Source of the DNA: Tenebrio molitor
Taxonomy: Eukaryota; Arthropoda; Insecta; Coleoptera; Tenebrionidae
Assembly: GCF_963966145.1 (NCBI RefSeq)
Contig: NC_091046.1
Span: forward strand, 48,112,001 to 48,176,000
Direction: 5' to 3'
Length of the DNA: 64,000 nucleotides
The notes beneath the pieces were generated by a model. The model was not told where the DNA came from and did no database searches. It saw only the letters and a program-made list of their open reading frames with translations. Made by a program: the position numbers and the translations under genes. Numbering within the stretch: position 1 is the first letter of the stretch; each line of letters begins with the position of its first letter. Positions 11,801 through 21,837 of this stretch are shown piece after piece.

Positions 11801-14800
11801 TGTAATGTTTTATTATTGAAATATTCAAAAATGATAAGTGGACTTGTACAGTGTTGGCCTCCAAAGTGGAAGGGTAAATAAAAAAAAACAATTGGAAAGC
11901 TTCCAGAATCTGAGAAAGCTGTTGAGGATTAAAGGAAAGAAAGTGTTTATTAAATGAATGAAAGTTTGAAAACAACTGCAAGAAATTATGTGTTACTGTC
12001 GCAATATTATTCAGACAATGTGGCAAAACATTTTAAAAAATAATTAAAAAAGAACAATCCACTGTTTGGAACTGTTTTTGTTACAGTTTTTACTTTAAAT
12101 TACATCTCTCAAAATCTCTTTGTTTTTAGACAACAAAGTAATTAAAGTAATTATATAACATCAATTTACCTTTAATAAAGTACAGTTGCGGAGAGTATTG
12201 CAATTTGTAAAATACAGGGTGGAAACTTTAACTGGAATAAAATTCATAACTTGGAAATAGGCGATTTTTGTAAAAGATACCGAAACCGGTCAATTTTTAT
12301 TTTTCCTTGCCCACATTTTGACGCATATGGTTTTTGCATACCAGCTCCCGGAAGTGCGCAACCACCCCCAACTTTTTTTTTCAAACGTAGGGGTATATCA
12401 AGTGACACCTCGTTTGAAAGGCCAATTTGTAAGGAATACAACGTACTATTTGTTTCTTGAATATTTTCAAAGCCTACGTGCTACTTTCACACAGGAGAAA
12501 ATTTTCAAATTTTGAGTGTCGAAAAAATTGTCATCTAAACTTACGGGCGCCAAAAAATTTGTGTATGCAACTCGTTAGTAAAGTACCTTTTTTTTTACTC
12601 GGCAGATTTGCGCACTTACTTCGCTCGAGCGGCAAATTTTCCTTCTCGTAAAAAAAAAGTATTACTTTACTCACTTGTTGCATAAATAACTATTTTTACA
12701 CAGCAGTTTTTGATCAAACACTTTTTTCACCATGCAGTATTGGGTGATTCAAAATCATTGTGGATAAGGATGGCAACTATGTACGAAAATTTATGTGGCA
12801 ACTGTGTGGGTGAGGTCTGTATGACATTTCATATGGGTGCATTTGATTTTTTTTTCACTGCTAGTCTGAGAAGGCGTCATTATTTACTCCTGAACCGAAC
12901 CCAGAAGTAGAATTTCTCTCCTACTGGTTAATAATGTTTTCTATTTTGCATCTATAACAGTCAGTATACAACTCAAACGGGTTTCGAAAAGGAGCTCATA
13001 GTGAGTTGTTGCTACGTGATCACTGCATTTCCCGACACTTAAATTCAAAACTTACAATTGTTCGTCTATTTACTAGCGTTGCTAACCCTTATTTTTACCA
13101 AATATAATTTTCTAGCATTATGTTTTGAACTTTTTTTAAATTTAAGGGGCAAAATAGAAAAAATATTGTATTATAAGCCATTTTGTCGCATTTGTTTGCT
13201 TTATAAAAACGGGTGCGTCAAAATGGTCTTATAAAATTCGTATAATAAATAACCAAGGCGGAATATAGCCTAAGGGAGTTCGTTTCGGCTCAGGGACGCG
13301 AGGGTCCCGGGTTCAATTCCAACCCAGGGAGAAATTAAAAAAAAGGTTATATTCTGTCTCGTGATTCGGAAGTCACGTTAAGCCATTGGTCCCGGTCTAT
13401 TGAGTTGGTCATCATGCCCCTCATAGATTTGTAAAAACCAGTCCTAGACTGTGTAACACATTTTAGGCGGAATATAGCCTAAGGGAGTCCGTTTCGGCTC
13501 AGGGACGCGAGGGTCGCGGGTTCGATTCCGACCCAGGGCGAAATTTAAAATAATAAAAATAAAGGCTATATTCTATCTCGTGATTCGGAAGTCACGTTAA
13601 GCCATTGGTCCCGGTCTACTGAGTTGGTCATCATGCCCCTCATAGATTTGTAAACCAGTCCTAGACTGTGTAACAACATTTATGGTGGTTGAAATTCAAA
13701 AAGGTATATTATTATACTCATGTCACATCGTGAGGAAATTCCTTAACATTGACACAGAACATAAAACACAAAAAAGTCAAAATGCGGAGGCGAGACGCCG
13801 GTAATTATGTTGATAAGCACTGCACTATTACTTGATAGTATTATCCGTAATAGTGTATGTACTCCGGCAAAATTGCCGTGCCGCCGGGTGGAGGTGGGAT
13901 AGGACCATTATACCATTGCACATTGATTTGACAGTTTTCAAAATTGCGTGACTATGAACTGTTAAAGAAACGTCAACTCTATCCTACCCACACAGTTGCC
14001 ACATAAATTTTCAGCATAGTTGCCATATTTATCCACAATCATTTTGAATCGCCCATATAACAAAATTAATAAAACTAACGCAAATACCTGTGTTGTTTTT
14101 GCTGTTGAAGGAATTATCGAGGCTCACTGGGGGCTCGTAATCGGAATCTGACGAGTGATCCACAGCCCCCGAATCAATAATCTCACCGGCGGGAAACTCC
14201 TTAAAAGAGAACAACTAGAATCACATGCAAGTCCTCTTCAATGTCTCACCTTGACTGCTTCAACATTCTCGATGCCACCATGCATCTTGACCAGCTCCAT
14301 CTCGATGTCCTCTATGGTTTGGAGTTGGTGCTTCTCCATCACCTAAATAAAAAAAATCAGATCGGCGAGACACGGTCGGGGGCGCTCACCTGTGTGGTGT
14401 CGTCGTCCGAAGAAGGTATGTCTAGTATCTTGCGGGGCAGCTCGTTCTCCTTGTTGGAGTCTGACTTGGCGGAGGCGTCTCGCTCTTCCATCTGACTGTC
14501 GCCGTTCTTGTGCCTCGTCGTCGTGTTGGTGTAGTTGTTGACGAGTTCATCTTTGATCTCGCGGAGTCGGTGCTCGAGCTCGTCGACCTCGTCAAAGAGC
14601 TTGAAGCACTTCTTGCATATAACTGGCGAGTGTGCCGACTCTTCTGTCAGATCCTTGTTGAGAACTTTGGTTAGGGTGTCGATCAGGGGAGTGTCCGAGT
14701 TGGTTTTGGTCTGGAAAAGTGGCGGCGGTTACGAAAGCGGGGGCGGCGCGTCAGTTTGCTCACCTCTTTGTTGAATATCTGGATCGAATTGCGACTCGAG

Positions 14801-14847
14801 ACGCAGCTGCTGTTGCACACCAGACACAGGATGTTGGCCGAGGACAT
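8875..14847 (-). CDS. ZAD-domain C2H2 zinc-finger transcription factor (13 fingers)
   Basis: Five exons on the minus strand: 14847-14764, 14710-14390, 14342-14250, 14199-14088 and 10568-8875; 767 aa. The N-terminal exons carry two cysteine pairs (LCLVCNSSC, then VICKKCFKLFDEVDELEHRL), the pattern of the insect zinc-finger-associated domain (ZAD), a dimerisation module. After an acidic linker, the large last exon encodes about 13 consecutive C2H2 fingers with TGERP/TGEKP linkers and an acidic C-terminal tail. The join across the 3519-nt intron is phase-exact (NNT|E VKVKMEP), so the ATG inside the last exon at 10584 is probably not the start. The first exon could instead begin at an upstream in-frame ATG at 14916. 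Expected to be a sequence-specific nuclear DNA-binding protein; the target is unknown. Confidence 0.9.
10899..10922. repeat. Solo element end
   Basis: TACAGGATCATTATAAATGA resembles the left end of the 36620-36829 element. No partner end was found nearby, so it is probably a fragment. Confidence 0.35.
10970..11275. mobile_element. MITE with 54-bp inverted ends built of GTTAACGTTA words
   Basis: Perfect or near-perfect inverted arms at 10978-11031 and 11214-11267 (ACAATGGCGTTAACGTTACG... / ...CGTAACGTTAACGCCATTGT), with looser complementarity outward (GGCCC / GGGCT). Inside are repeated AACGTTA/TAACGTT words. It is non-coding and lies in the large intron of the ZAD zinc-finger gene. The GGCCC-like ends suggest hAT rather than Tc1; no target duplication could be settled. 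Confidence 0.75.
13256..13464 (+). mobile_element. tRNA-derived SINE, tandem copy 1
   Basis: The 209-bp unit begins AGGCGGAATATAGCC. An A-box-like TAGCCTAAGGG is at 13266-13276 and a B box GGTTCAATTCC (one change from consensus) at 13310-13320, the spacing of an RNA polymerase III tRNA promoter. The body (cacgttaagccattggtccc ... catgcccctcatag) and the end tcctagactgtgtaac are repeated in the next unit. The head lacks a foldable full tRNA, so this is a SINE rather than a tRNA gene. Confidence 0.75.
13465..13678 (+). mobile_element. tRNA-derived SINE, tandem copy 2
   Basis: Directly follows copy 1 head-to-tail. A box TAGCCTAAGGG at 13475-13485 and a perfect B box GGTTCGATTCC at 13519-13529. 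It differs from copy 1 at scattered sites and by a longer A/T linker, so the duplication is not very recent. Confidence 0.75.
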
Positions 14848-15554
14848 GCTGGAAATAGAGGATTTAGCCTGAATCGGGGGTTTCTCGGGGTTTCTTACGA
14901 AGCGCGGAGGTACCATTTGAAATTGTTGTTTCGGATATTGCCAATATAAAATATTGTGAAATTGACAACAATGACAAAAAGGTCCCTAGGATCGGCGAGA
15001 TTTACGAGTTAATGTCGTCGGAACGAGGCAGGGAAAAAAATTCCGACACCAAATTCGTCCCAAAGGGCCTCTAAACGCGTGCGGGAGGCACGCTCCGCGT
15101 GACAGTACTTATTTTTAATTTACCTTTTCAAATCAATGCAGTAATTTATGGAAACTTTTTATTTTCGGCGAAAACAGGGCTGACTAACAAATGCTGCCAA
15201 GTTAGAGAATTTGACACGACGAAAAATGCCCGACGGCTCGACCAACGCTCACCAACCACCGCAACGCGCAAATGCTGAACAAGATGGCCGCCCAATTTCG
15301 AACGAATTAATCGGCCTACATTTATCGCCGAATATTTGCCCCTCTGCCGCATGAAAATCGAAATTTATCGTCAAACTCCGCTTTTGAGACGGTCCTGTTG
15401 CCAGTTCCCTCGTATCAATGCTCGCCGCTCACGCTCGCGTAAAAAATCAAATTCCTGTGACGTTACTTCCGTTGCAAGACAAGATGGCGCACGCAGGAAA
15501 TAAATTCAAAATTGCAACCGATCTTTTATTTTCATAAAAAACAACACATTCAAA
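14848..15554. promoter_or_regulatory. Spacer with YY1/Pho-like motifs upstream of the ZAD gene
   Basis: About 700 bp between the start of the zinc-finger gene and the end of BUD13, both minus strand. AAGATGGCCGCC at 15281-15292 and AAGATGGCG at 15481-15489 match the YY1/Pleiohomeotic core (AAGATGGC), common in housekeeping promoters. The AATAAA of BUD13 (minus, 15525-15530) also lies here. No gene is seen. Confidence 0.4.
15525..15530 (-). terminator. poly(A) signal of BUD13
   Basis: AATAAA on the minus strand, 25 nt past the BUD13 stop codon. Confidence 0.55.
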
Positions 15555-17158
15555 CTACATGTCCTCGGTGCTCCACTTGTAAGTATCCTCTTGTTGAGCC
15601 TTCTTGGCGTTCTGCACCTCGAACCATTTTTTCTCGTACCCGTTGGAGCGATCCACCCCGTCCCACCGGTGCCCCGGCTTGATCCCGAACCTGTTGGGCA
15701 TGAACTGGCCCTCGAACTGGGGCTTCTCCACCACTCCGGCTTTCGCCTTGTCTTTCCGCTTCTTGCCGCGGATGTACGCCAACATGGGGTCCCCTTCTCG
15801 TTCCTGTTCCTTGAGGTACCTCTCCAGGTCCTCGTCGTCGGCGTAGCGCGCCAGGGGCTTGCTCATTTCGTGCAGTTCGTCTCTGATCTGTTGGTCACGA
15901 CTCTCCACTTGAACCAGCCCGCGCCCCCATCTCAAGTACTTTTCTTTGTTTTTCTCTTCTTCCTCGCGTTTCTTGCGTTGGTGTTCTTCTTCCTCTTCCA
16001 GGTTGCGGATTTTGCCCGTTTTGCGGTCGCGGTGGACGGTTTCGGCGTTCTCTCCGGACGCTTCTTTTGGTAGGGTCTTAAACATTTGCTCTTCGCGAGA
16101 GCGAAATTTCTTCGTTTCTTCGACGAGGAGGCGGGCGTCTTGCAGACCTGCAGCTTTGCCATCAAGGGTCTTATCCATCTTCTTGGGCCGCTTCTCCTCA
16201 CCTTCGGATTTAACTTTTCTTTCTTCTGGTCTCTGATGACGCGATTTCTCGTCACTTTTTCTAACTCTTCGGGGAGGTGAACTATCAGGGGTCCTACTCC
16301 TCTCAACGGTGGTCGATCTGCTTCTTCTAGGCGGTGAATTATCTTGATCAACACGCCTGTTTCTTCTACGTGGCGAATTATCATTTACAATTCTGCTTCT
16401 TCTAGGTAGGGAACGATCATCTACAGTCCGTCTTTTTATAGGTGGGGAACTATCATCATCCACTATTCTGGTTCTTCGAGGTGGCGAATTATCATCATCC
16501 ACAATTCTGCTTCTTCGCGGTGGCGAATTATCATCATCATCCACAGTTCTACTTTTAGATGGATAATTGTCATCTAATCTAGATTCTGATCTTCTTTCTT
16601 CTTTAATCAATATATTCCTCAAAGGTGAACTATCACCTCTGAATTTTCTGGGGGGTGAATTATCATCTCTGGATTTTCTGGGAGGTGAATAATCATCATC
16701 GTGCTCACGCTTTCTTCTTTTGGGTAGCAATACATCTGCTGGGTGAGCAAACTGTTTATCATTTATTTTTGGGGCTATTTTAAATCCAGCTATTGTGGGT
16801 TTTTGCTCTGCACCATTCAGGGTATCCACGCTACCAATGGGTTGCCACAAAGGGTTCTTAGTTTTCTCATCCACTCTCAACGACGGAGGTCGCTCATCAA
16901 TGATGGCAACAATCTGAGGGGCATCCTCGTTAACGATCAGAGGGTCATCTTCTATTATGTGAGTGGGTAAATTTGCATCTGCATCGTCGTCGATGATCTG
17001 AACCCTAAAAACGATAAAATCGCCGATTTTGCGAACAGTAAATATCTCGAATCTAACCTGCTCCCTGTTATTTTTTTCTTCTTCTTCCTCTTCTCGCCCG
17101 GCGCCTTCCCGATGCCGAGATACTTTTTTAAATACTCCTTCTGACTTATGCTCGTCAT
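15555..17158 (-). CDS. Bud13: BUD13 homologue, RES complex splicing factor
   Basis: Two exons on the minus strand: 17158-17058 and 17004-15555; intron 53 nt; 516 aa. The start MTSISQKEYLKKYLG followed by a run of lysines (RKKKKK) is the family signature. Residues about 135-280 are an arginine/serine-proline tract made of degenerate repeats of the type DDNSPPRRSR. The conserved C-terminal domain ends in NRFGIKPGHRWDGVDRSNGY then EKKWFEVQNAKKA. BUD13 joins SNIP1/Pml1 and RBMX2/Snu17 in the RES complex of the activated spliceosome, promoting pre-mRNA retention and splicing in the nucleus. It is divergent from oxt, with about 1.06 kb between start codons. Confidence 0.96.
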
Positions 17159-18220
17159 TTATACTATTTTAAACAAAATAGAAATTTCAAAAATCACTCA
17201 TTTATAGGTTAAGTAACTTGACGTTTTGCGTTGACGCTAAAGCTCAAAATACGTTCACAGTCACACGTAGCGTAACGTACATCTAGGAGTTCACCACTCC
17301 CCAGTGTAAATTTTACAAAAATGTATTGTGTAAATTGTGTTTTAGGTTTTGGGCAGAGATTTTTGGGGGAATATTTATTATCTCTGGGGCAAACAGAGAA
17401 CACTTAAGCGTGTCAAATATAAAGTCAAATCGTGCAAACACAAAATCGGAAGTATTCATAAATAAATATTGCCGGTCATTACTAAAAAATGTTGCAGGCA
17501 ACAATTGGCAACATGTTGCCGGTCATTACTAAAAAATGTTGCCGGCAAGATGTTGCCAATTGTTGCCTTGGTGAAGGCCGCCTTTAGTCAGAGATAACGC
17601 CTTAGTATTAAAGTACATATGTGTTCTGTGCTTGGTAATCTTGGTATGTTATCTCTGAGTCTCTGACTTGGTGTAAGGACCAACTGTAAGGCCGCCTTTA
17701 CTCTGCAACTTTACTGGACGGATGAATTAGAAATTAGAACTACGAGAAGGAACAAAACTGTATTTGTGTCAAAACTTGCTCTAAAAGTGCTTGAAACGAT
17801 ATTTGCTTTAATTTTAGACGCTTTGGTTACTTTTTGTGTGAAGTGAATGGGCCTTTAGCTGAGCTGACGCCCCCGCTGCACGCTTTGCACCTACACATGT
17901 GCAATTAACCAGAGTCCAAGGGGTTGTTACCCTGCTCAAATTAGATTTTTTTTGCTTAAGAAACACATTAAGAAAGTGCCATAATAACTACGTAAGTAAC
18001 AATGTTCTATAATTATTTTGTAAAATTTCACATCTGAACGATTTTTGTTTGGATTATTTTCCAGCACGAAAGTTCAAACTGTTGCGTGTGTTTAATTACC
18101 GTTCGCATTTTAGGTCATGTAAACCTCTCGGACTCCTTAGTATTAAAATTCCGCTTCGACGATAAGCTAAAAATGTGAGGTTATGTTCAGCGATGGGGGT
18201 GATGTTTGTTTTATCTTGAA
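17159..18220. other. Intergenic, shared upstream region of BUD13 and oxt
   Basis: No gene supported. It contains two direct copies of gccggtcattactaaaaaat (starting near 17473 and 17519), each followed by gttgc(a/c)ggcaa. A second pair of words, AAGGCCGCCTTTA, occurs near 17573 and 17690 around an inverted GAGATAAC / GTTATCTC. Confidence 0.5.
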
Positions 18221-21089
18221 ATGGTCGCGTCAAAAGGTGGTAATGGCAGATGGCTACGAAAGTACAAAGTGTTTTTCCTCATCGGTTTGGTCATTCTCCT
18301 CTTCCAAGTGCTGCTGGCGGCGCATTTCCTTGAACTGAACAAGAGCAGTTCCCTCGATGACTGGCAGCCGCAGAGCCAGCAGCCTGTCTCGCAGACTGTG
18401 GACAGCGTCAGCCGCAGAAAACCCCAAGCGGTTAACACGACCGTGTTGCGAGTGGAAGAGTTGAGCTTCAAACCTGAGTGCGAGATCGCAGGTAAAGAGG
18501 CTGTTTCCGCCATTCACAGAGCTAAGAGCCAGAAATGTAAGCAGTTGATCGTCAACGTGACCTGTCGGTCGCTGGCGGGCCTACTTTACCCCAAGCGCCT
18601 CACAGGGAGTTGTCCCGGCGATGGCAAAATCACCGGAAAAGCGCTCGGTTGTTTTAAAGATGAGAATAATTACAGATTGTTGAGTGGGTACTTTGGCGTC
18701 AATAAAAAGACCAACTCTCCTGATTATTGCATCCAGTTGTGTCTCCAGTCTGGATTCGAGTACGCTGGGGTCCAGTATTCGTGAGTGCGCGTGCGTCAAC
18801 ACGTCCAAATTTATTCATTTTGCCATTTCAGGACTGAATGTTTTTGCGGGAACGAAGAACCGCCCGCCACTTACAAACTGCCAGATTCGTCATGCAACAT
18901 GAAGTGTCCGGGAGACTCACACGCGACCTGCGGGGGCTACTACACCATCAACATATATCAAACAGGAATAAAAAGTACTGCAGTCTAGCAGACTTGACAT
19001 TGACTTATTTTTTATTTTGTTGTAAGAATTTGTGCCGCAAGTTGCCAACACTGAATCTCCAGTCGCAGATGATCACGTCAGAATTGTTTTCTTGCTGACT
19101 TTGAACGGGAGGGCGCTGCGACAGGTCAAAAGGCTGTTAAAAATATTGTACCACAAGAATCACTATTACTACATCCACGTGGACGTGGTAAGTTGGGAAT
19201 TAAACACCAATTTGGGGAATTTTGTTCGTCAAGTTGGTACTACAAAATACTAAAATGTCTCAGAAAGTGTGGGTTAATTCGGATTGGATTTACAGAGGGA
19301 AGACTACCTCTTCCGCGAGCTGCTCCACCTCGAGCAGCGCTTCCCCAACGTCCGCCTAACGCGTCGCCGCTTCGCGACTATCTGGGGCGGCGCGTCGCTC
19401 CTGGAGATGCTCCTCAGCTGCATGTCCGAGCTGCTGGAGATGCCCGGCTGGCGGTGGGACTTCGTCTTGAACCTGAGCGAATCCGACTACCCCGTCAAGA
19501 TGGTAAGTTCGCTGGAACGGTTCCTCTCGGCGAACCGAGACCGCAACTTCGTCAAGTCGCACGGTCGGGACACCCAGCGCTTCCTGCAGAAGCAAGGCCT
19601 GGACAAGACATTCGTCGAGTGCGACATGCGCATGTGGCGTGTGGCGGACCGCCAACTCCCCGCCGGCCTCCAGATGGACGGCGGCAGCGACTGGATCGCC
19701 CTCTCGCGCAAATTCGTCGCGCACGTGGCGGCGAAAGAGCCCGACGAGTTAGTGTCGGGACTCAGACAGGTGTTCAGACACACTCTCTTGCCGGCCGAGT
19801 CGTTCTTTCACACGGTGTTGCGCAACACGCACTTTTGCGACTCTTACGTCGATAACAACCTGCACGTCACCAACTGGAAGCGCAAGTTGGGCTGCAAGTG
19901 TCAGTATAAGCACGTGGTGGACTGGTGCGGGTGCAGCCCTAACGACTTCCGGCCCGACGATTGGCCTCGTATCCAGACCACCTCGTCGAGGCACTTGTAC
20001 TTTGCGCGCAAATTCGAACCGATCATAAACCAAGCGATTCTGCTCAAGTTGGAGTTGTGGTTGTTCGGGGTGGAGAAACCGTCGAGAAAGGTGCCGAATC
20101 TGCACTCTTACTGGCAGAGCATCTACCATCACATGGACCTAACGCCGCAAATCGACGACGGACTCAGGACCGTGATCTCCTCGATTGGTAGAATCTGGGC
20201 GAGGAGCGTGACCAACGGCACCTGCAAGATACAGATAAAAGAAACGAAATCGGCCACTTCATATCACTCGAAAGACTCGTACAAGTACACTCTGGTTCAT
20301 TTGAGAACCGCGGTGGATGCGTCAGAGGTGGACGTAGAGGTCGCTTTCAGACCTATCAACATGACATATCTAGTGGCGCCATCTGCGCTGACCAAACGCC
20401 TGGAAGAGCTGATCGTTAGCAGCGACTTCGACCAGAAGGAACAAATGTCGAGGAACTTCCCCAGGATCCTCTCCCCCAATTCGGAACCGGTCCTGGTGTA
20501 CAAGTTCGCATCGAGCGAGGTCACGTTCGTGCATAATATATCATGCCTGTGGGTGAACCCCATGGGGACTTTAGCGGAAGTGACTGACATATCAATCGAC
20601 GAAAATTCCGCAACGGGTCACTCGAAGCCGATCCTGAAACAGCCACACCTTCCTGGGCCCTGGACCGTTAAGCTCATCCACCAGCAGACCCTTCTGGCTG
20701 AGGTCAAGTTTCTCATCACCCCCCTGGAGTACCACATGAGCAACCCCATCACACAGAAACAAGCGACGTTGATACACGGGGGTCCGCTCTCGAGGAGCGT
20801 CGTCGACAACTTCGACAAGTTCTTGGACAGCGGTTATGACCAGACCATCTTGAAGGCCGTCAGCGTCTCCAATTCGAAGAAGACCGGGAGAGAGTTACAA
20901 AGCTGGATTGACTCCCTCCTCACCAAGTTTTACGTCGTCGAAAAGATGTGTGCCGTTAAGAGGGCGGTGCAGATTTGCGGGGTGCAGCTCGAGGAGTGTT
21001 TCAACACCACTTGGAGTTCGTTCGCGCCGGATCCTAAAAGCGTCATCGCCAATGTCAATCAGACGACTGGAGCGTTCGACATATGGTAG
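18221..21089 (+). CDS. oxt: Peptide O-xylosyltransferase
   Basis: Four exons: 18221-18780, 18832-18974, 19027-19187 and 19296-21089; 885 aa. It is a type II Golgi protein: a short basic N-terminus, then one membrane anchor (VFFLIGLVILLFQVLLAAHF, about residues 20-40) and a stem. A WSC domain starts at GCFKDENNYRLLSG (residue about 142). The GT14 catalytic domain starts at VRIVFLLTLNGRALRQVKRL (about 252) and includes DFVLNLSESDYPVK. The xylosyltransferase signature GCKCQYKHVVDWCGCSPNDF and the C-terminal XylT domain follow. The enzyme transfers xylose from UDP-xylose to serine of proteoglycan core proteins, the first step of chondroitin and heparan sulfate synthesis. ATG 18221 is preferred; the frame opens upstream only with a non-ATG codon. 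Length fits the family. Confidence 0.97.
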
Positions 21090-21837
21090 AGGAGGGGGGG
21101 GTCGGCGTTTTCGGTCCTTCGAGCCGGATTCGATTCGACATGTGATACACCATTGGTGCTTGTCTTTGAGCGTCAACAATTTTATTAGGAGTAAGAAAAA
21201 TGTTACGTAACGTGATTTCCAATCTAAATCTCTCATTTTATTTTTTTTTTCTCAAAATATTTTATATTTAAAAATCCGAAATTCTCTATTTTTACGTGAC
21301 GTGACATGGGGACACATTTCACGTAGATTTTGATCGGTCAATTTTTATTTTTACATTTGTCGCCATAAAAGGACCAGCTTTACTTCAAGTTCGGTAGTTT
21401 AGTTTAGCTACGAGTCATTGCAATGTGATACGACTCTGGTGTAGTCAATCGGCACACATGACTAATTAATTTAAAGACAAGCAGAATTTTAAGCGAAGTC
21501 AAATAGACACATCTAGTTCTTTCACTGGACATAATTCATGTTGGCATTTTTTACTTTTTTTAATTATTTTTTTATTCCTATGACAGTGTCTTATTTAATG
21601 TTGACATGTTACCCACTGGAAAAGCACTGATGTGATTTTTTAATTATCTCAAAAATTTTGACTAAAAACAAAGTAGTACATAAAGGTGAAGTAAACGAGA
21701 TACTCGGTCGCCGCAACACTTTCTTTTGATTAAAAAAAAATGGAAAAATCAGGACTGATTAAAATTGTTCTTGTTGTAAAAATGTTACTAAATTACGGTT
21801 GTAATGTAAATATCCAAATAAATTTTATTTTACGAGA
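21090..21837. other. 3' spacer between convergent oxt and TONSL
   Basis: About 750 bp, AT-rich, no gene. AATAAA at 21817-21822 (+) and AATAAA on the minus strand at 21824-21829 (9 nt past the TONSL stop) nearly overlap, so the two transcripts may share 3' sequence. Confidence 0.5.

Larger units (their letters stand above)
12739..14057. mobile_element. Composite element, family D, with later insertions inside
   Basis: The ends are long inverted repeats: left TGGGTGATTCAAAATCATTG then TGGATAAGGATGGCAACT; right is the same inverted (ATCCACAATCATTTTGAATC). A short, uninterrupted relative is present at 55147-55330. The 1.3-kb copy has about 1 kb of extra interior sequence, including the tandem SINE pair, so it reads as an old MITE later used as an insertion site. 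No transposase frame remains. Confidence 0.7.

Noticed and set aside
12210..12470. Possible gene around the frames at 12244-12515
   Set aside because: Sequence begins ACAGGGTGGAAACTTT like an element end and has overlapping short frames on both strands; treated as intronic repeat debris.
13256..13330. A tRNA gene at the A/B boxes
   Set aside because: Boxes are present, but no acceptor stem or anticodon arm could be drawn, and the unit continues as a repeated body: a SINE.
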